Below, in pieces: positions 36,900 through 49,106 of a stretch of 64,000 bases of DNA. The DNA lies in contig QKWP01000078.1 in the NCBI GenBank assembly GCA_003550325.1, positions 475,852-539,851 on the forward strand, read 5' to 3'. The DNA comes from Gigaspora rosea (taxonomy: Eukaryota; Glomeromycota; Glomeromycetes; Diversisporales; Gigasporaceae). Position 1 is the stretch's first letter; the number at the start of each line of letters is the position of its first letter. Below the pieces are notes generated by a model, which saw only the letters and a program-made list of their open reading frames with translations, was not told the DNA's origin and ran no database searches. Both the position numbers and the translations under genes were made by a program.

Positions 36900-37400
36900 T
36901 GCTCAGCGATCAAAACAATATTATAATCCTAGAATGACAGTACTAAAGCAATGCTCCAAATCAGTGCACCAACATATGATATCACCAAGCGATACGCCAA
37001 TATACGATGAAACCAAGCTATTGCACAAAATAAGCTATTAGTAAAGAATAAAGAAAATGGCAACATGAAACTAATGACAATACTGACAATTCAGTATATG
37101 AATAAAACCACCAGTACAACAACATACGAACGAAAGTACCAACAACAATACCAGAGACACCACCAATATACAAGCGACAATATATGGAATTACTAGCACC
37201 ATTATGCGATGACACTACGTAATGGCTTCAAAATACGACAATTCCAAGCAATAGCTCCAATATATGGTGTCTCCAAAAAGCAGTGCAAAGTACAAACAAA
37301 GCACTATCCGCTAATAAATGGTAAATGATATGAAAACATCATAAAATACTAGCCACGACACCTAATGGTGACACCAATGACAACACCTACGATTCCAAAG
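36900..37400. repeat. Degenerate A/C-rich tract
   Basis: Words such as CCAATATACGA, CACCAATATAC and ACCAAGC recur. Its complement resembles the T/G-rich tracts at 590 and 7130. Confidence 0.45.
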
Positions 37401-37617
37401 AACAGCACTAACCAGAATGAGGTATCCAAAATGTAAATATTGAGAAAGATATTAAAGAGAAAGCTACAAAAAAAAATTAATTAGTATGATACAAAAAAAA
37501 ACTAAAAACAATACAGAAAAAAAACGTATCATGTAGATCCTATTGTGCACACATATATATGCAGATCCTGTTGTGTAACTGGAAAGGGAATTTTCCTCCA
37601 GTTAAGTATAGTAATTC

Positions 37618-37648
37618 TCTTATTATTATTATTATTATTATTATTATT
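37618..37648. repeat. (ATT)n microsatellite
   Basis: Uninterrupted ATT triplets, about nine units. Confidence 0.9.
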
Positions 37649-38400
37649 TTTTTGCCAAGATTCTTAATAGTGTAGTAGCATTTTCAACATTTCCAATGCT
37701 GAGAGGTGATGTTATTGATGCTATTTCTAAAAATAAATTTGAAGATGTGAGAAAAATTGTTCCTTTTGTTCTAATGAATAGGAAATCTCAGGACTAATTT
37801 TATAACTAGTAAAGTATAAATTTAATTTGTGCAATGTGGCTCTACTCTTAACAAATAATTTAAATAACAAATTAACTCTGCGATATATTGCTTGGGTGTA
37901 ATTTGGCATCAGATTAACATACTGGAATAACATAATTCCAGATTTTCTTTTCTTCAATTTGTAAATTATTTCATTTGATAAATGAAATTAATGCACTTTC
38001 GGGAAGCGAGATGAAATCTTCTGAATCAAAAAGTTTATCTGGATATTTTGCCGCAATATCGTTGCCCATTTTTGTAAATCTCAAAGTTAATTATTTTGAA
38101 AACTTGGTTCGTAAATATGTAAGGAACAAGGATAAAGCCTACTGGAATTTGTTTTAATTAAATGAGTTTCAAGATATTTAACTAATTCTTCAAAAAGAAA
38201 AAATTTGCATACTTCAAGTGTGAGTTTAAAAATAAATAATGCATCTTGGTCTTCTAATAAATTAAGTATACAATATTGGGCAAAAATTGTAGAATAATGG
38301 TAATTTGGGATCTTCTCCAGGTGTGCCAACAAAGTTTTTATACTCATGTGATGACAACAAAATTTTTTTATCAAGAGTAATGATATAATGAGCTGCACCT
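37640..38400 (-). pseudogene. BTB/BACK-domain protein remnant
   Basis: On the minus strand, fragments in shifting frames follow the order of BTB-BACK proteins that are abundant in these fungi. First a BTB end and linker, with FFLFEELVKYLETHLI (about 38220-38160); then LYPCSLHIYEPSFQNN; then KLFDSEDFISLPESALISFIK (about 38050-37980), the usual BACK opening; then an EEKKIWNYVI-like stretch near 37920. At least three frame breaks or stops separate them. The N-terminal half of the BTB fold and any C-terminal TLDc or kelch part are absent. Such proteins usually act as adaptors for Cullin-3 ubiquitin ligases. The assignment rests on remembered family pattern and no single diagnostic residue. Confidence 0.55.
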
Positions 38401-38487
38401 AAAATAAAATGGTACAAGGAGAGAAATTTTAAAAGTGATATATATATACAGTTGATGTACAGGGAAACTTGTAAATAAATTTTAGCA

Positions 38488-38579
38488 TTGTTGCCAACAT
38501 CTAAAATTCAAATTGGTGAATTTAATCAAATTGCAATTTGATTGAATTCGCCAATTTGAATTTTAGATATTGGTAATAA
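38488..38579. mobile_element. Hairpin MITE, 43-bp arms
   Basis: TTGCCAACATCTAAAATTCA at 38491 pairs with its near-complement ending at 38576; the arms meet at TTGCAA with about four mismatches. It separates the BTB remnant from the MULE remnant. Confidence 0.75.
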
Positions 38580-38589
38580 TATTAATTTT

Positions 38590-39995
38590 TATTTATGTAC
38601 CTATTAATTCATGATATGAAGATGTTGCTCTTTTCAGCTCATTATGATAAGATTCCAACAGGTTGTAGAGGTAGCCTGCAAAAGCAGAGGAAAATGTTGG
38701 CACGCCCACAAACCCCACTGCTATGTATTACTTTTATAGTTTCTTTCAATATATTTATGGATAGCAGGGACCGTGCTACAATTGATAACATCTTGAACAA
38801 ATTTCTTGCAACTGATTTTTGTCCTTTTATGCATCTCCACACTATAATATCTCAAGATTTTTTTTCGTAGATTTTGAGCAACCAAGTTCTCATTATATGG
38901 ACGATACAAAAAATCAAGTCACATTCTTGTTCACCATTATTTAACCCAGAGAATACTTTTTTAACACTTTTTGTCTCAACACTACTTTGATCAGAAAGTA
39001 TATATTAGGGACTAGTGACAAAACTTACTACAGATTATTTTTAATGCTTCTCCAATAGTATCACTATCTTCGGCACTAACAAGAAAATGAGTGCCTAAGT
39101 TCTAGCAGCTATAGGTATCACAAATATATAAAGTAAAAAGGTGCCAATCATATCTGTTAGTCTTATAAGTAGAATCAATAATATTAACTACCCATGATTC
39201 TGAAGTTTTTTTAGCTAGGCAGAATGCGCAAAAATGATACCTTTAGTGTTATGTTGATAAACATGATAGTCTTAAACCTTATACTCCTACTCAATTAAAT
39301 ATGATACAGAATTTGAAAAATCAATTTTAAAACAAGAATTGCCAACAAGATAATATTCAACAGGCCCATAAATTTTATACTTAATATTGGTCACTTCCTT
39401 TCATTTTAGTTTATGTGCACTAGAGCTAAGACCCAACTTAATTGTTGCATATTTTTTGCCAGCAGCAGTTATCACTAAGAAAAATAATTTTTAACTGCCT
39501 CTTTTTCTACAAGTGTTCTAATTGCTTTAGAATATTTGTTTCTCTTGATTTCTTCTAATAAAATGTATGATCGGAGGAATTTTTAAAATATTCAACCTTT
39601 ACTTGTTTTGATAAAATTAATCACGAAATTTTTATTTTTGCTTCACAAAGTCCCACTAGCGTGTCTTTGTCATTTAGCATTTTTTTATCAGAATATTTTT
39701 TTTTGGTGAGTGCTTAACTCCAGGTGTTTTGTAAAATAGCAAGTGAAAACTTTTGATATATTACCATTTGCATTTTTATAGAAATTCCATTATGTCCATA
39801 CATTAGTTACCAACAGCTACCAAACATTATTAAAATTCTCTAACAGAATCTTTAAAGGCAAATTTACATCAAAAAGAAGGCCTCTTTTTTTATCCAAAAT
39901 AAAATTCGTTATTAACACGGCTTCTGACAGAGCAATACAAGGCAAGTCTATATTTGCTGCTCACAATTTTGAATATAAAATAGAAAAAAATCATG
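38590..39995 (-). pseudogene. MULE transposase remnant
   Basis: Read on the minus strand from about 39995, frames drift but keep the order of a Mutator-like transposase. N-terminal pieces are RGLLFDVNLPLKILLENFNN and KIYGPVEYYLVGNSC; then YHVYQHNTKGIIFAHSA; then the DDE-region start VVNIIDSTYKTNRYDWHLFT, with the first aspartate visible; then HFLVSAEDSDTIGEALKII; then helical fragments around MHKRTKISCKKFVQDVIN and WGLWACQHSPLLLQ near 38650. At least five stops or single-base shifts break it, so no active enzyme is encoded. No terminal inverted repeats belonging to it were identified. Confidence 0.65.
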
Positions 39996-40501
39996 AAAGC
40001 GAATCAATAAGGGCTTTCAAAATTAGTACTAAAGTATGGTTTAATAAAAACTAGCAGAAAATATAACAATTGAAATTATGTAATTGCATATATTTGAAGT
40101 TCGTTGTCAAGTATTTTTTTAAAAAAAAAAAATATATAAAAAAAAAGATCTGAGAAAAAGCCAGTCTAAAAGTAAAATAAGACCACAGAAATTAATGTAA
40201 AAACTGCAGGAGAAATCAAACTAAACAACATAGCTTAATTAAAACTTGTGTTAGTGTTTGAGTTAATATTTTGAAAAGCAAAGCCTAAAAAAACTTGATC
40301 GCTTTTTCGCTAACAAATTCACAATCTCTGACCAATCATAGTTATCACTTTATCCAGCCAATAAAATTTCTCACATGATTTTGCTCCACTTTAGACATAC
40401 CCCAAATAAAAATAAATTAAAAAAAATAAAAATTATTAAAAATATAAATGAATTAAAAAAATCAGTAATTATAAATCAAACCAGTAGTGTTAAACACTAG
40501 T
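39996..40501. other. No gene seen
   Basis: A-rich; CCAATCATAGTT and CCAATAAAATTT words near 40335-40370 recall MITE subterminal motifs. Confidence 0.35.
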
Positions 40502-40760
40502 ATGCAGTGTAACATGAAGATCAATATCAAAAAAATAAACAAAATAAAAATAAACAAAAGTTAAAGTTGATAAATGTTAAGTTAGAGCAATAGTTAGGGT
40601 TAGGGTGAGGCATAGTATATAGTAAAATTTCACAGGGTGATTTTTTTTTAAAAAAAAAAGTGGTTTCATAGATAAAATTTTGAGTTAAAAGGTATTTTTT
40701 AAAAAAAAAACAAACCAACAAAAAATTTATATCACACCTGATCTTTACATTACACTGCAT
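40502..40760. mobile_element. TIR element with GATCAGGTGTAA-family ends
   Basis: Inverted ends ATGCAGTGTAACATGAAGAT at 40502 and ATGCAGTGTAATGTAAAGAT read from 40760. The interior holds GTTAGGGTTAGGGTGAGG. The 77-codon minus frame inside is not a gene. Confidence 0.7.
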
Positions 40761-40829
40761 TTAAAAAATTTGATTGGTAAAAATCATTGTGGTATTGAGC
40801 ACCAGTGGTGTGATTTAGTAAAACCGAAA

Positions 40830-41595
40830 AAATAATTAAAATTAATTTATTAAAAAAAAAAAACTAAAATAAAAAAATAAAAAAATAAAAATAAATTGAA
40901 TTTAAAAACAATATAAAAAAATAAATTAAAATAAATTAAAAAAAAATAAAAAATAATTTTAAAACAAATTAAAAAAATAAAAAAATAAAAATAAATTGAA
41001 TTTAAAAACAATATAAAAAAATAAATTAAAATAAATTAAAAAAAAATAAAAAATAATTTTAAAACAAATTAAAAAAATAAACTAATTAAAAACTAATTAA
41101 AAAAAATAAAAATAATTTAAAAAAATATAACAAATTAAAAAAAATAAAAATTATTAAAAATATAAATAAATTAAAAAATAATAAAAATTATTTAACAAAA
41201 TAAAACCAAATTAAAAAAATGAAAAAATAAAATTGAATTTAAAAATAACGTAAAAAAATAAATTAAAAAGATAAATAAATTTAAAATAAAATAAAAAAAT
41301 AATTTATAAAATAAAAATATAAACAAGAAAAAAAATAATAAATAAAAAAAATAAAAATAATTTAAAAAAATATAACAAATTAAAAAAATAAAAATTATTA
41401 AAAATATAAATGAATTAAAAAAATAATAAAAATTAATTTAAAAAAATAAAACCAAATTAAAAAAATGAAAAAATACAATTAAATTTAAAAATAACGTAAA
41501 AAAATAAATTAAAAAGATAAAATAAATTTAAATAAAATAAAAAAATACATAATTATAAAAATAAAAATATAAACAAGAAAAAAATAATAAAAAAG
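40830..41595. repeat. A-rich higher-order tandem array
   Basis: A 100-bp unit is repeated exactly at 40881-40980 and 40981-41080. Right of it, a unit of about 245 bp occurs twice (about 41105-41350 and 41350-41595) with a few indels, built from AAAAATAAAT-type words. Confidence 0.85.
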
Positions 41596-41605
41596 GATAA
41601 ACCTA

Positions 41606-41910
41606 TACAATGCACTTTGTGATATGCTAATTATCATAGTATATATTTAAATATTCTCAACAAAATAATTTTATATAACAAAAACTTAAAATTAATATGA
41701 GATTAGAGTTAGAGTTAGAGGTTAGAGCAGAGTAATAGTGAAATTTTTTTTGTTAAAGCTCAAAAAGTGGTTATGTAAACAAGATTTTTTGATAATACAA
41801 ATTTTAGAAAATTTCAGTATACAAAGGAAATTTGCATATTATACCTGATTTTCAAATTTAATTTAGTTAGTTTGAGTATGATATACAAGCACAATGCAAA
41901 GAATGCGAGG
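41606..41910. mobile_element. Eroded TIR element
   Basis: The right end GAGTATGATATACAAGCACA resembles the right end of the foldback at 3792-4261. The interior has TTAGAGTTAGAGTTAGAGG and the ATTATACCTGAT word shared with 42220 and 59745. Confidence 0.45.
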
Positions 41911-41984
41911 ACTAGAAAACTCCAATAAAAAATAAAAAATAATTTAAAATAAAAAATTAAAAAAATAAGAATTAATTTATCATT

Positions 41985-42281
41985 CACTAGTGGTGAAACT
42001 CACTAGTGATTATCCATCTATACACAATTATATATAGCAAAACAAATAAAAATTAAATCTCTTTAATATTAGGGTAAGAGTAAGAACTGGGATGGGGCAG
42101 AGGGTATAGTTTATACTAAAATTTTATGAGAAAATTTTTTTTTGCATAGTTTTATAGACAAAATTTTTAGTTAGAAGCAATTTTTTAAAAAAATTCTTAT
42201 TTTTGTTACACAAAATTGTTTTGCATATTATACCTGATCCTTAATTCTAAATGGATTGGTAAAATTCACCACTGGTGAGCA
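41985..42281. mobile_element. TIR element, ends TCAC.AGTGGTGAA
   Basis: Inverted ends TCACTAGTGGTGAA (left) and TCACCAGTGGTGAA (from the right). Contains a TTAGGGTAAGAG word and ATTATACCTGATC. Confidence 0.6.
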
Positions 42282-42416
42282 TTAAACTTATCCAAAAAAT
42301 AAAAATAATCTAAAAAATGAAAATACTATATATGATAAGAGAATTATATTTTGGTGCATCCCTGATTATAAAGTATATATACAATCAATAATCATTGATA
42401 AAGGAGCATCCATAAA

Positions 42417-42703
42417 TAGGGAACTGTTAAAGCCAGGTGCCTTTATATTTTTTATTATTTAATTAAAATTAGGGTAAGTGTTAGTTAGAAGTTAGATTTG
42501 GAATGTTCTTATAGGTAAAATTGCCTTCCCGACATTTTTTACTAATGCTCTGAGACAGGTTTAGACACTCATTTTTTGTATTTTGGGTGTTTTTCACTTT
42601 TTTTCTTTGTTTTTGTCTTGTCGGACTGATCCGTAACAATCAAAATTTACAATTTGATTGGCTTACAGTCACGTGATGGAACCTGGCTTTAATGGATCCC
42701 CAT
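42417..42703. mobile_element. MITE family D, copy 2
   Basis: Left end GGGAACTGTTAAAGCCAGGT; right end read inward GGGATCCATTAAAGCCAGGT. The interior has AATTAGGGTAAG, TCGGACTGATCCGTAACAAT and a TCACGTGAT palindrome near the right end, as in the 11-kb and 14.4-kb elements. Confidence 0.7.
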
Positions 42704-42839
42704 AAATAACGTTATGTACCCTCATAGTAGAGCTTGACCCCCCTCTATATATAAAAAAATTTTTCAAAATCTGTATGTTTATATATAAAATTTTACAAAA
42801 ACTTGAATATATTGTGACACAGTGATCCGATTTGGATGT

Positions 42840-43080
42840 TTTAGGTACTATTCAATTCGTCTCAATGAGATGAATCTAATGATACCAAAATTATTTCATT
42901 TGGATCACTAGACAATAGCTATTTACAAAAAGCTATTGATTTTATTGTTATTTTATAAGAAAACATAATAACCAATAGTATTTGGCCAATAACTTTTGAT
43001 CTAGTAATCCAAATGGAATAAAATTGGTACCATTCGACTCCTCTCACCGAGATGAATCGAATGGTACCAAAATCATTAAA
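42840..43080. repeat. Duplicated GAGATGAATC..ATG.TACC block
   Basis: About 60 bp around GAGATGAATC, AATG, TACCAAAAT occurs near 42868 and again near 43050 in the same orientation. The second lies in a palindrome GGTACCATTCGA/TCGAATGGTACC. Confidence 0.65.
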
Positions 43081-43155
43081 TTTGGACCACGGGATCACCT
43101 TTTAGACGATTTTTTCTAAAAAAATTGCGTTATATTTTTTTGACCCCCCTACTTA

Positions 43156-43321
43156 GGGGCATGCCATTTATTGCGTGATTTTTACTATGGATACATGGTC
43201 AGAGGTAGTGATCACGTCTATATATTATATTAATCAATTAGAATTAAATAAAGTAATCACACCATACATGGATAGGAGTAGCTACTAAGTAAAAAATATC
43301 ACGTGATAAATGGCACACCCC
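43156..43321. mobile_element. Tourist-like MITE (166 bp)
   Basis: Inverted ends GGGGCATGCCATTTATTGCG and GGGGTGTGCCATTTATCACG (from the right) with TTA on both sides (43153-43155 and 43322-43324). A different sequence from family A but the same 3-bp target. Confidence 0.8.
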
Positions 43322-43369
43322 TTAAGAGGAAAATCGTTATATTTTGTCAGACCCCTCCCCCTTGTATAA

Positions 43370-44160
43370 TGTTATTTCTGGATGCCCCCTAATCACTGTT
43401 TTTTTTTGTACTATATACTAATGTTTACTTTTTTTTTTGTACTGTATGTTTACTTTTTTTTTTCTGTTCTAGTTTGTCATGTTTTGTGGTATTATCGCTA
43501 TTGTCATCCTTGGGTATTGTTACTCAGTGTCGTTGCTTTGGTGTTATAGCTTTGGTATTTCATCTTGGTGTGAATTTATCATTTAGATACTGTGATTTTT
43601 ATTTGCTTTGCTGCTTGCTTACCTACTCGCTTTGCTGTTTGCTTAGTTTTGCTTATCTTGCCATTTGCAAATTTATGCTGTTTGCTTTGTCACTTTGCCA
43701 CTTGTTTTGTATTGATTATTTTGCTACTTTATGCTGTAATTTCACTGGTTGCACTATATTTTCACGTTGTTGGTGTGAATTGTACTTTGTTTGTTGCTGG
43801 CGTGATTTTAGTTATATGCCACACTTATTTAGGTTGAGAGTAGTTTTTATTCGTTGTTTTTGTTTTCTAGTTTGTGTTTATTTCTAACGCTTTTTTCTGC
43901 TTTGTTAAAAGCATCTTGGTGTGTATGGTTTTTTCATTCTGGTTAGTAGATATTGGAAAGTATGCTAGTTTTTGGACTTTCTTGGTTATTCTGGGATGTA
44001 TGGTTTCTTTGTATGGATATATTTGGGAAGTATGACAGTTTTTGGACTTTCTTGATTATTCCTGGGCATATTATTTCATTCTTTGTTGTTTTTTGTTTTC
44101 TGGCTTGTAAACTATTTACCAGCGCTTTCTTTTTTTTGCTCTGTTTGTAAAGGCATTTGG
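43370..44160. repeat. T-rich degenerate repeats
   Basis: TTTGCTTGC/TTTGCTGTT words fill 43590-43740. A unit of about 75 bp with AGTTTTTGGACTTTCTTG is duplicated at about 43948-44070. The long plus frame 43474-43887 is poly-Cys/Leu/Phe and judged spurious. Confidence 0.6.
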
Positions 44161-44789
44161 AGCTAGAGTTAGAGTAAGTTAGAGTAGAGTAGTTGTAGTT
44201 GTATCGAATATTTAGGAAAGTGAGCGAAGCGAAGGTGATAGCTAGAGCAAAGCGACTACAGGATGAGCGAAGTGAGCCCTATCTGTGTTGTTGAGCATAG
44301 TGAAGCAATACAAGCTGTACAAATATAATAAAATGGTATATAAGAATGTATATTTATGCATAGCTGATAGCTTTGCTTTTGCTGTTAGGTTTGGGCTAAT
44401 GTTAGGTAGGTAGAGTATATTAGTTGTTTTTTAGTAATTGCAATCAGGTAGTTGATATGATTTGTAATATAACATAATTGTTGTATCATGCCATACAAGT
44501 GCAATAAATTAATTGCTATTAATCGCTATAAAATATAATTCTTGTATAAGTAAAATGTTTAATAAATTAATAAAAATCATACTGTTGATTATGTCAATCA
44601 TGTGATTTGGAATGCACCATTGATCACGTAATTTGGGGTGATTTGAGGTGCACCATAGTGCAGATGCACCATTTTTTAAAATTCATATGATAAAAATTAT
44701 AATAATTTTAATACAAACTAATACAACAATATACTATATTACTGGAATAGTAAATTTATAACAGAGCTTTTTACTATAACTTATAACTT
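44161..44789. other. No gene seen
   Basis: GAGCGAAG words near 44225-44280 recur inverted near 46205-46290; TGCACCAT occurs three times at 44610-44670. Confidence 0.4.
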
Positions 44790-45164
44790 ATAGTAGAAAT
44801 TATGATAATTCCAATGCAAACTAATTCTAATCATATACTGATTTACCATTGTATATATTGCATTAGTAAGTAAGTTTTATAACAGAATTTTTACAGTACT
44901 AGTTATACTTTTAATTAACAGTAACATGATTTGTTATACTTTTTTGAACCAGATTTTTGTTATATAAAAATTTATAAAAAAATAGATAAAATTTGAAGCC
45001 ATGATTAGTTTTAATCTAAATATTAATTTAAAATTAAATGGTTTGATTATATAGAGCAAAAGAAGGTGAATAAACTTATATTTTTTGCCAAGTTACAGTT
45101 CTGCTATTTTTATACAAAACAAAAATATAACTTTGCCAAAAACAAATATTTACTAATTTTAAAT

Positions 45165-45690
45165 TAGTAATTATATATAAAATTATGCTCTAATTTATAG
45201 CAAAATATAGGTTATCTTAACAAAAAAGTAAGTTAGCTATATGCTAAAATTCAAAAGTTTGGTTTATAATATAAACCCCTTTTTTTATCACAATTTGGGT
45301 TTCTAAATAAACTTGTTTAGCAAATAATTCTACTTATATTAAAGTTAAAACATGCTTTCTCAGACCTTTACAAGTGAAAAATAGGTTAAAGTTAGAAAAA
45401 AATTTTTCTAAAAAATTTTTTAGAAAAAAATTTTTTTTAACTTTAACCCCATTTTTTACTTAGTAAAAAGTTCAAAAAAGTATAGTTTAATCTTAATACA
45501 AGTAGAATTACCTGCTAAGCAAGTTTACTTAGAAGCTCAAAAAAGTTATTTTGATAAAAAAGAGGTTTACAAAACTTTTTAACTTTAGCATATAGCTAAC
45601 CTACTTTTTTGTCAAGATAATCTATATTTTGCTACTAAGTAAAGTTGTTCAAAGTATAATTTTATATATACATTAGCGAATTATATATAC
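45165..45690. repeat. Inner palindrome, arms about 250 bp
   Basis: The two halves meet at TTTTCTAAAAAATTTTTTAG near 45415-45435. Shared blocks include GTTAGCTATATGCTAAA, AAACTTG.TTAGCA and AAAATATAG.TTATCTT. Confidence 0.75.
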
Positions 45691-47542
45691 GTAATCTTAT
45701 GTAAGATATTATGGTCTGTAATATTACGAAAATCTTACGATTGATACGGTATATTACGTAATATATTATACTATATTACGGTAATATTATAGTTATTATT
45801 TCGAAATATTTCAAAATATATTGCAAATAAAAAAATGCAAACTACCCTCTCCTACAGGGGTCGCGTACTCATGCAAATCAATAAACTAATGCATGCAGGA
45901 GGTAATATTTTGATATTTTTGCATTGTTTCGCAATATTTTGCAAATTTTCAAAATTTTTTAAAAAATAAATAAACGATATACATATTCACATAATCATGC
46001 TTTTTTACAGGTTTTCACAATATTTCGCACAGTTTCGCAATTTAATATAAAATTTTATATTTTTTTATTTATTATTATATTTTAATTATATTTAAAAATT
46101 TTCAAACAATATTACATATTTTATTATATATTATATTTTAATTATTATACATTTTTTACAGTATTATTTTTACATTATTACATTATTACATATTATTTTA
46201 AATACTTTCGCTCTTCGTCGCATCTAATTCTATTACTATATACAAAAAACTAGCCCTATACACTTATTTTCGCTCACCCTATAGTTAGCTATTATCTTTG
46301 CTTCTTTGTTTTCCATTGTCTTCGCTTTTTTTTCATAATATATATCCCACTTCCTTTTTGAAAACCTTCGAAAAAATGCATTATTATTTGCACGCGGATA
46401 GTCTTCAACTGCCTCTTTAAGCTCTTTTTAATCCAGATATATACTTTCTAACAAAGCTTTGGAGGTACCCTTTACTTTTGGCTATAACACGTTTCGCTTT
46501 CTTTTCTAAATATTTTTGCAAAGGCTAGAGAAAGTGCCAGGAATGTCACAAAGTGTCGAAGAAGTCAGGAATAAATAAAATAAAATAAAAATTAAAAAAA
46601 AAAAGTAAAAAAAATTGAAAAAACAAAAAGTCTAATAAAAAAAATAAACAAAGTCCCAAACTTTATTTCTCTGAAGTAAGATTTCGCGTTCTTGCAAATT
46701 CTGAAATTCCAAAAAAGTCGCGAAGTGCTGAAAAAGTCTGGGTTGGTTTTCTTGCAAAGTGCCAGGAAGTAAGGGTTTTGTTCTCGTAAAGTGCCAAAAT
46801 GAAATAAATTAATAAAAAAATTTTAAAAATAAACAAAAAAAAACAAAAACAAAAAACATGAACTGAAAAAATAAATGAAGTGAAGCCTTGCAAGAACTTG
46901 CAAAAACTTGCGAAGACTTGCGAAAACTTGCGAAATGTGACCATTTCTCCATTTCTCCAAAGAAGCAGTTTTGAAAATTTAGAAATTGCTGGGGTGTGTT
47001 CTTGAATGTGTCAGAAGTCGTAGTTGGCATGCGCAAGGTTTCGAAAAGTGTTTGTTTTTCTTGTAAAGTGCCGAAATAAAAATAAACTAAAAAATTAAAA
47101 AATAAATAAATAAAATAAAATAAAAAAAACAAACGAAAACAAAAAATGAAACGAAAAGGAACGAAAAGGAACGAAAATAAAAAAGCGAAAAAAACAAAAT
47201 AGAAGATTTAATTATAAACAAAAAATCTAATCTGATCTTGTAGTGCAGAATTTGAACATCATCGAACTATTTCGAACTATTTCGAAAAATTAGTCTAATG
47301 CGCGATCCAGGTTACAGATCTACTGATCCAGCTTGGTTTCCTAGTCCTAAAATAATTAAAAGGGTTCGAAATATTTCATAACATATTTTGAAAGGGTTCG
47401 AAATATTTCATAATATATTTCGAAATATTTCGAAATTATTTTTGTAATATTTCGAAATATTGATATTTCGAAATATTTTAAAATATATTACGTAATATTT
47501 TGCTTATATTACGGTTCGTAAGACCTTATGTAAGAATACGCT
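45688..47542. mobile_element. hAT-like element rich in TTTCGAAATA
   Basis: Ends TACGTAATCTTATGTAAG and AGCGTATTCTTACATAAG (from the right). Flanks ATTATATA and ATTATAAA make an 8-bp duplication with one mismatch. TTTCGAAATATTT and TTACGTAATAT words crowd both ends. The interior (46200-47250) has repeated AAAGTGCCGAAAT and TCTTGCAAAG words but no transposase; the two minus frames there are repeat by-products. Confidence 0.6.
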
Positions 47543-47929
47543 ATTATAAATTTGCTGATGTAATTGCTAATTTAAAATTAGTAAATATTTGTTTTTGGCA
47601 AAGTTATATTTTTCTTGTACAAAAATAGCAGAACTATAACTTGGCAAAAAAAGTAAGCTTATTTTCTTTCTTTTGCTCTATATAATCACAAAATTTAATT
47701 TTAAATTAATATGCAAATTGAAACTAATCTTGGCTTCAAAGTTTATAATAATTTTATATATATTTTTTTATAAATTTATATATAACAAAATATTGGTCCA
47801 AAAAAGTGTAACAAATCATATTACTATTAATTAAAGTATAACTAGTACTATAAAAATTCTATTATAGAACTTACTCACTAATGCAGTATATGCAACAGTA
47901 AATCAGTATACGATTAGATTATTTTTTAT

Positions 47930-48230
47930 TTTATTTTAATTTATTTTTTTATATTATTTTTAAATTCAATTTTATATTTTTATTTTTTTTAAATTAATTT
48001 TTATTATTTTTTTAATTTATTTATATTTTTATTTTTTATTGATATATTTTTATTTTTTAAATCATTTTTTATTTTATTTTGATTTATTTTTTTATATTAT
48101 TTTTAAATTCAATTTTATATTTTTATTTTTTTAAATTTATTTTTATTATTTCTTTAATTTATTTATATTTTTACTAATTTTTATTTTTTTAATTTGTTTT
48201 TATTTTTTTAAATTATTTTTTATTTTTTTT
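47930..48230. repeat. T-rich array, inverse of the 41-kb array
   Basis: TTTTTATTTATT words in the same order as the reverse complement of the array at 40830-41595. A further piece lies at 49930-50100. Confidence 0.65.
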
Positions 48231-48817
48231 TACCTTATTTTCACGAAATAATGCACCCTGGCGCATTATTTTGAGTATAGGCGCATTATTTAAAGTACGT
48301 GCTAGAGCATTATTTTGAAACAATATAATGTCATAAGGTAAAATGTGATAATTCAAATATAGGACGATCATTGAAAGTATATCGTGCATATAAAATCGGT
48401 CATGCATAATTGATCATTATAATCGATCATGTGTACTTCGGGGCTGGTGGAATAATTTAGAAATTATACAATCTATATCGTATGATATGCATGATATGAT
48501 AAAGTTGTTTGAGGTAAAATATCGTATGATTTAGTTTCATAGTTCCCATAATATTCCCAAAGTAACGTATGATGTTAGATTCACAATTCCCATTTGTAAA
48601 GTATAAAAAGAAAGTTGTTTTAGCTCTTCTGTGAAAAAATTTCCAGATTATCAAGAATTAAATTCAAGAAAACATATATTAAACTCAGATTATCTTAAAA
48701 TACAAGTCACTTTTTATTCTAAATCGGGTTAAATCACCAAGTCACGCCTCTGGTGACTTTTGCATTGTAACTATAAACTTTGTACATTTGCCCATAACAT
48801 ACTTAAAGCTGATTTTG

Positions 48818-48975
48818 GAGTCTGTTAAAGCAGGTGCGTTTAATATATTGAACTACATACTGTATAAGTTATATTCTTGATATCTATATAACCCATTAAT
48901 CTTAACTATATCAAAAAAGTAGCTCTAACTGTATCAAAACAGTAGTTCAAATGCACCTGGCTTTAATGTTCCCTC
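48818..48975. mobile_element. MITE family D, copy 3
   Basis: Ends GAGTCTGTTAAAGCAGGTGC and GAGGGAACATTAAAGCCAGG (from the right). Confidence 0.65.
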
Positions 48976-49106
48976 TGATTTGAAAATTAGTGAGAATTTG
49001 GTAATCATCTAGATATGTGGGCGCATTATTTTGAGATGCACCAGGCATTATTTCGAAACTATATATGCTATTTTTAGAGGTATAATTTTCTAAATAATGC
49101 CCCAGC

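Larger units (their letters stand above)
44790..47925. mobile_element. Large foldback element with nested insertions
   Basis: Arms of about 370 bp at 44790-45190 and 47555-47925 are near reverse complements, e.g. TAGCAAAATTTGTTTTTGGC-type blocks around 45120 and 47600 and the GTATATTGCATTAGTAAGTA block near 44860. An inner palindrome (45165-45690) and a 1.86-kb element (45688-47542) occupy the loop. Confidence 0.75.

Noticed and set aside
43474..43887. 137-codon plus-strand open frame
   Set aside because: It is made of Cys, Leu, Phe and Val from a T-rich degenerate repeat; an overlapping second frame is equally open and there is no motif.
46663..47132. Two minus-strand frames rich in Phe
   Set aside because: They lie within the interior repeats of the 45688-47542 element and repeat one another.
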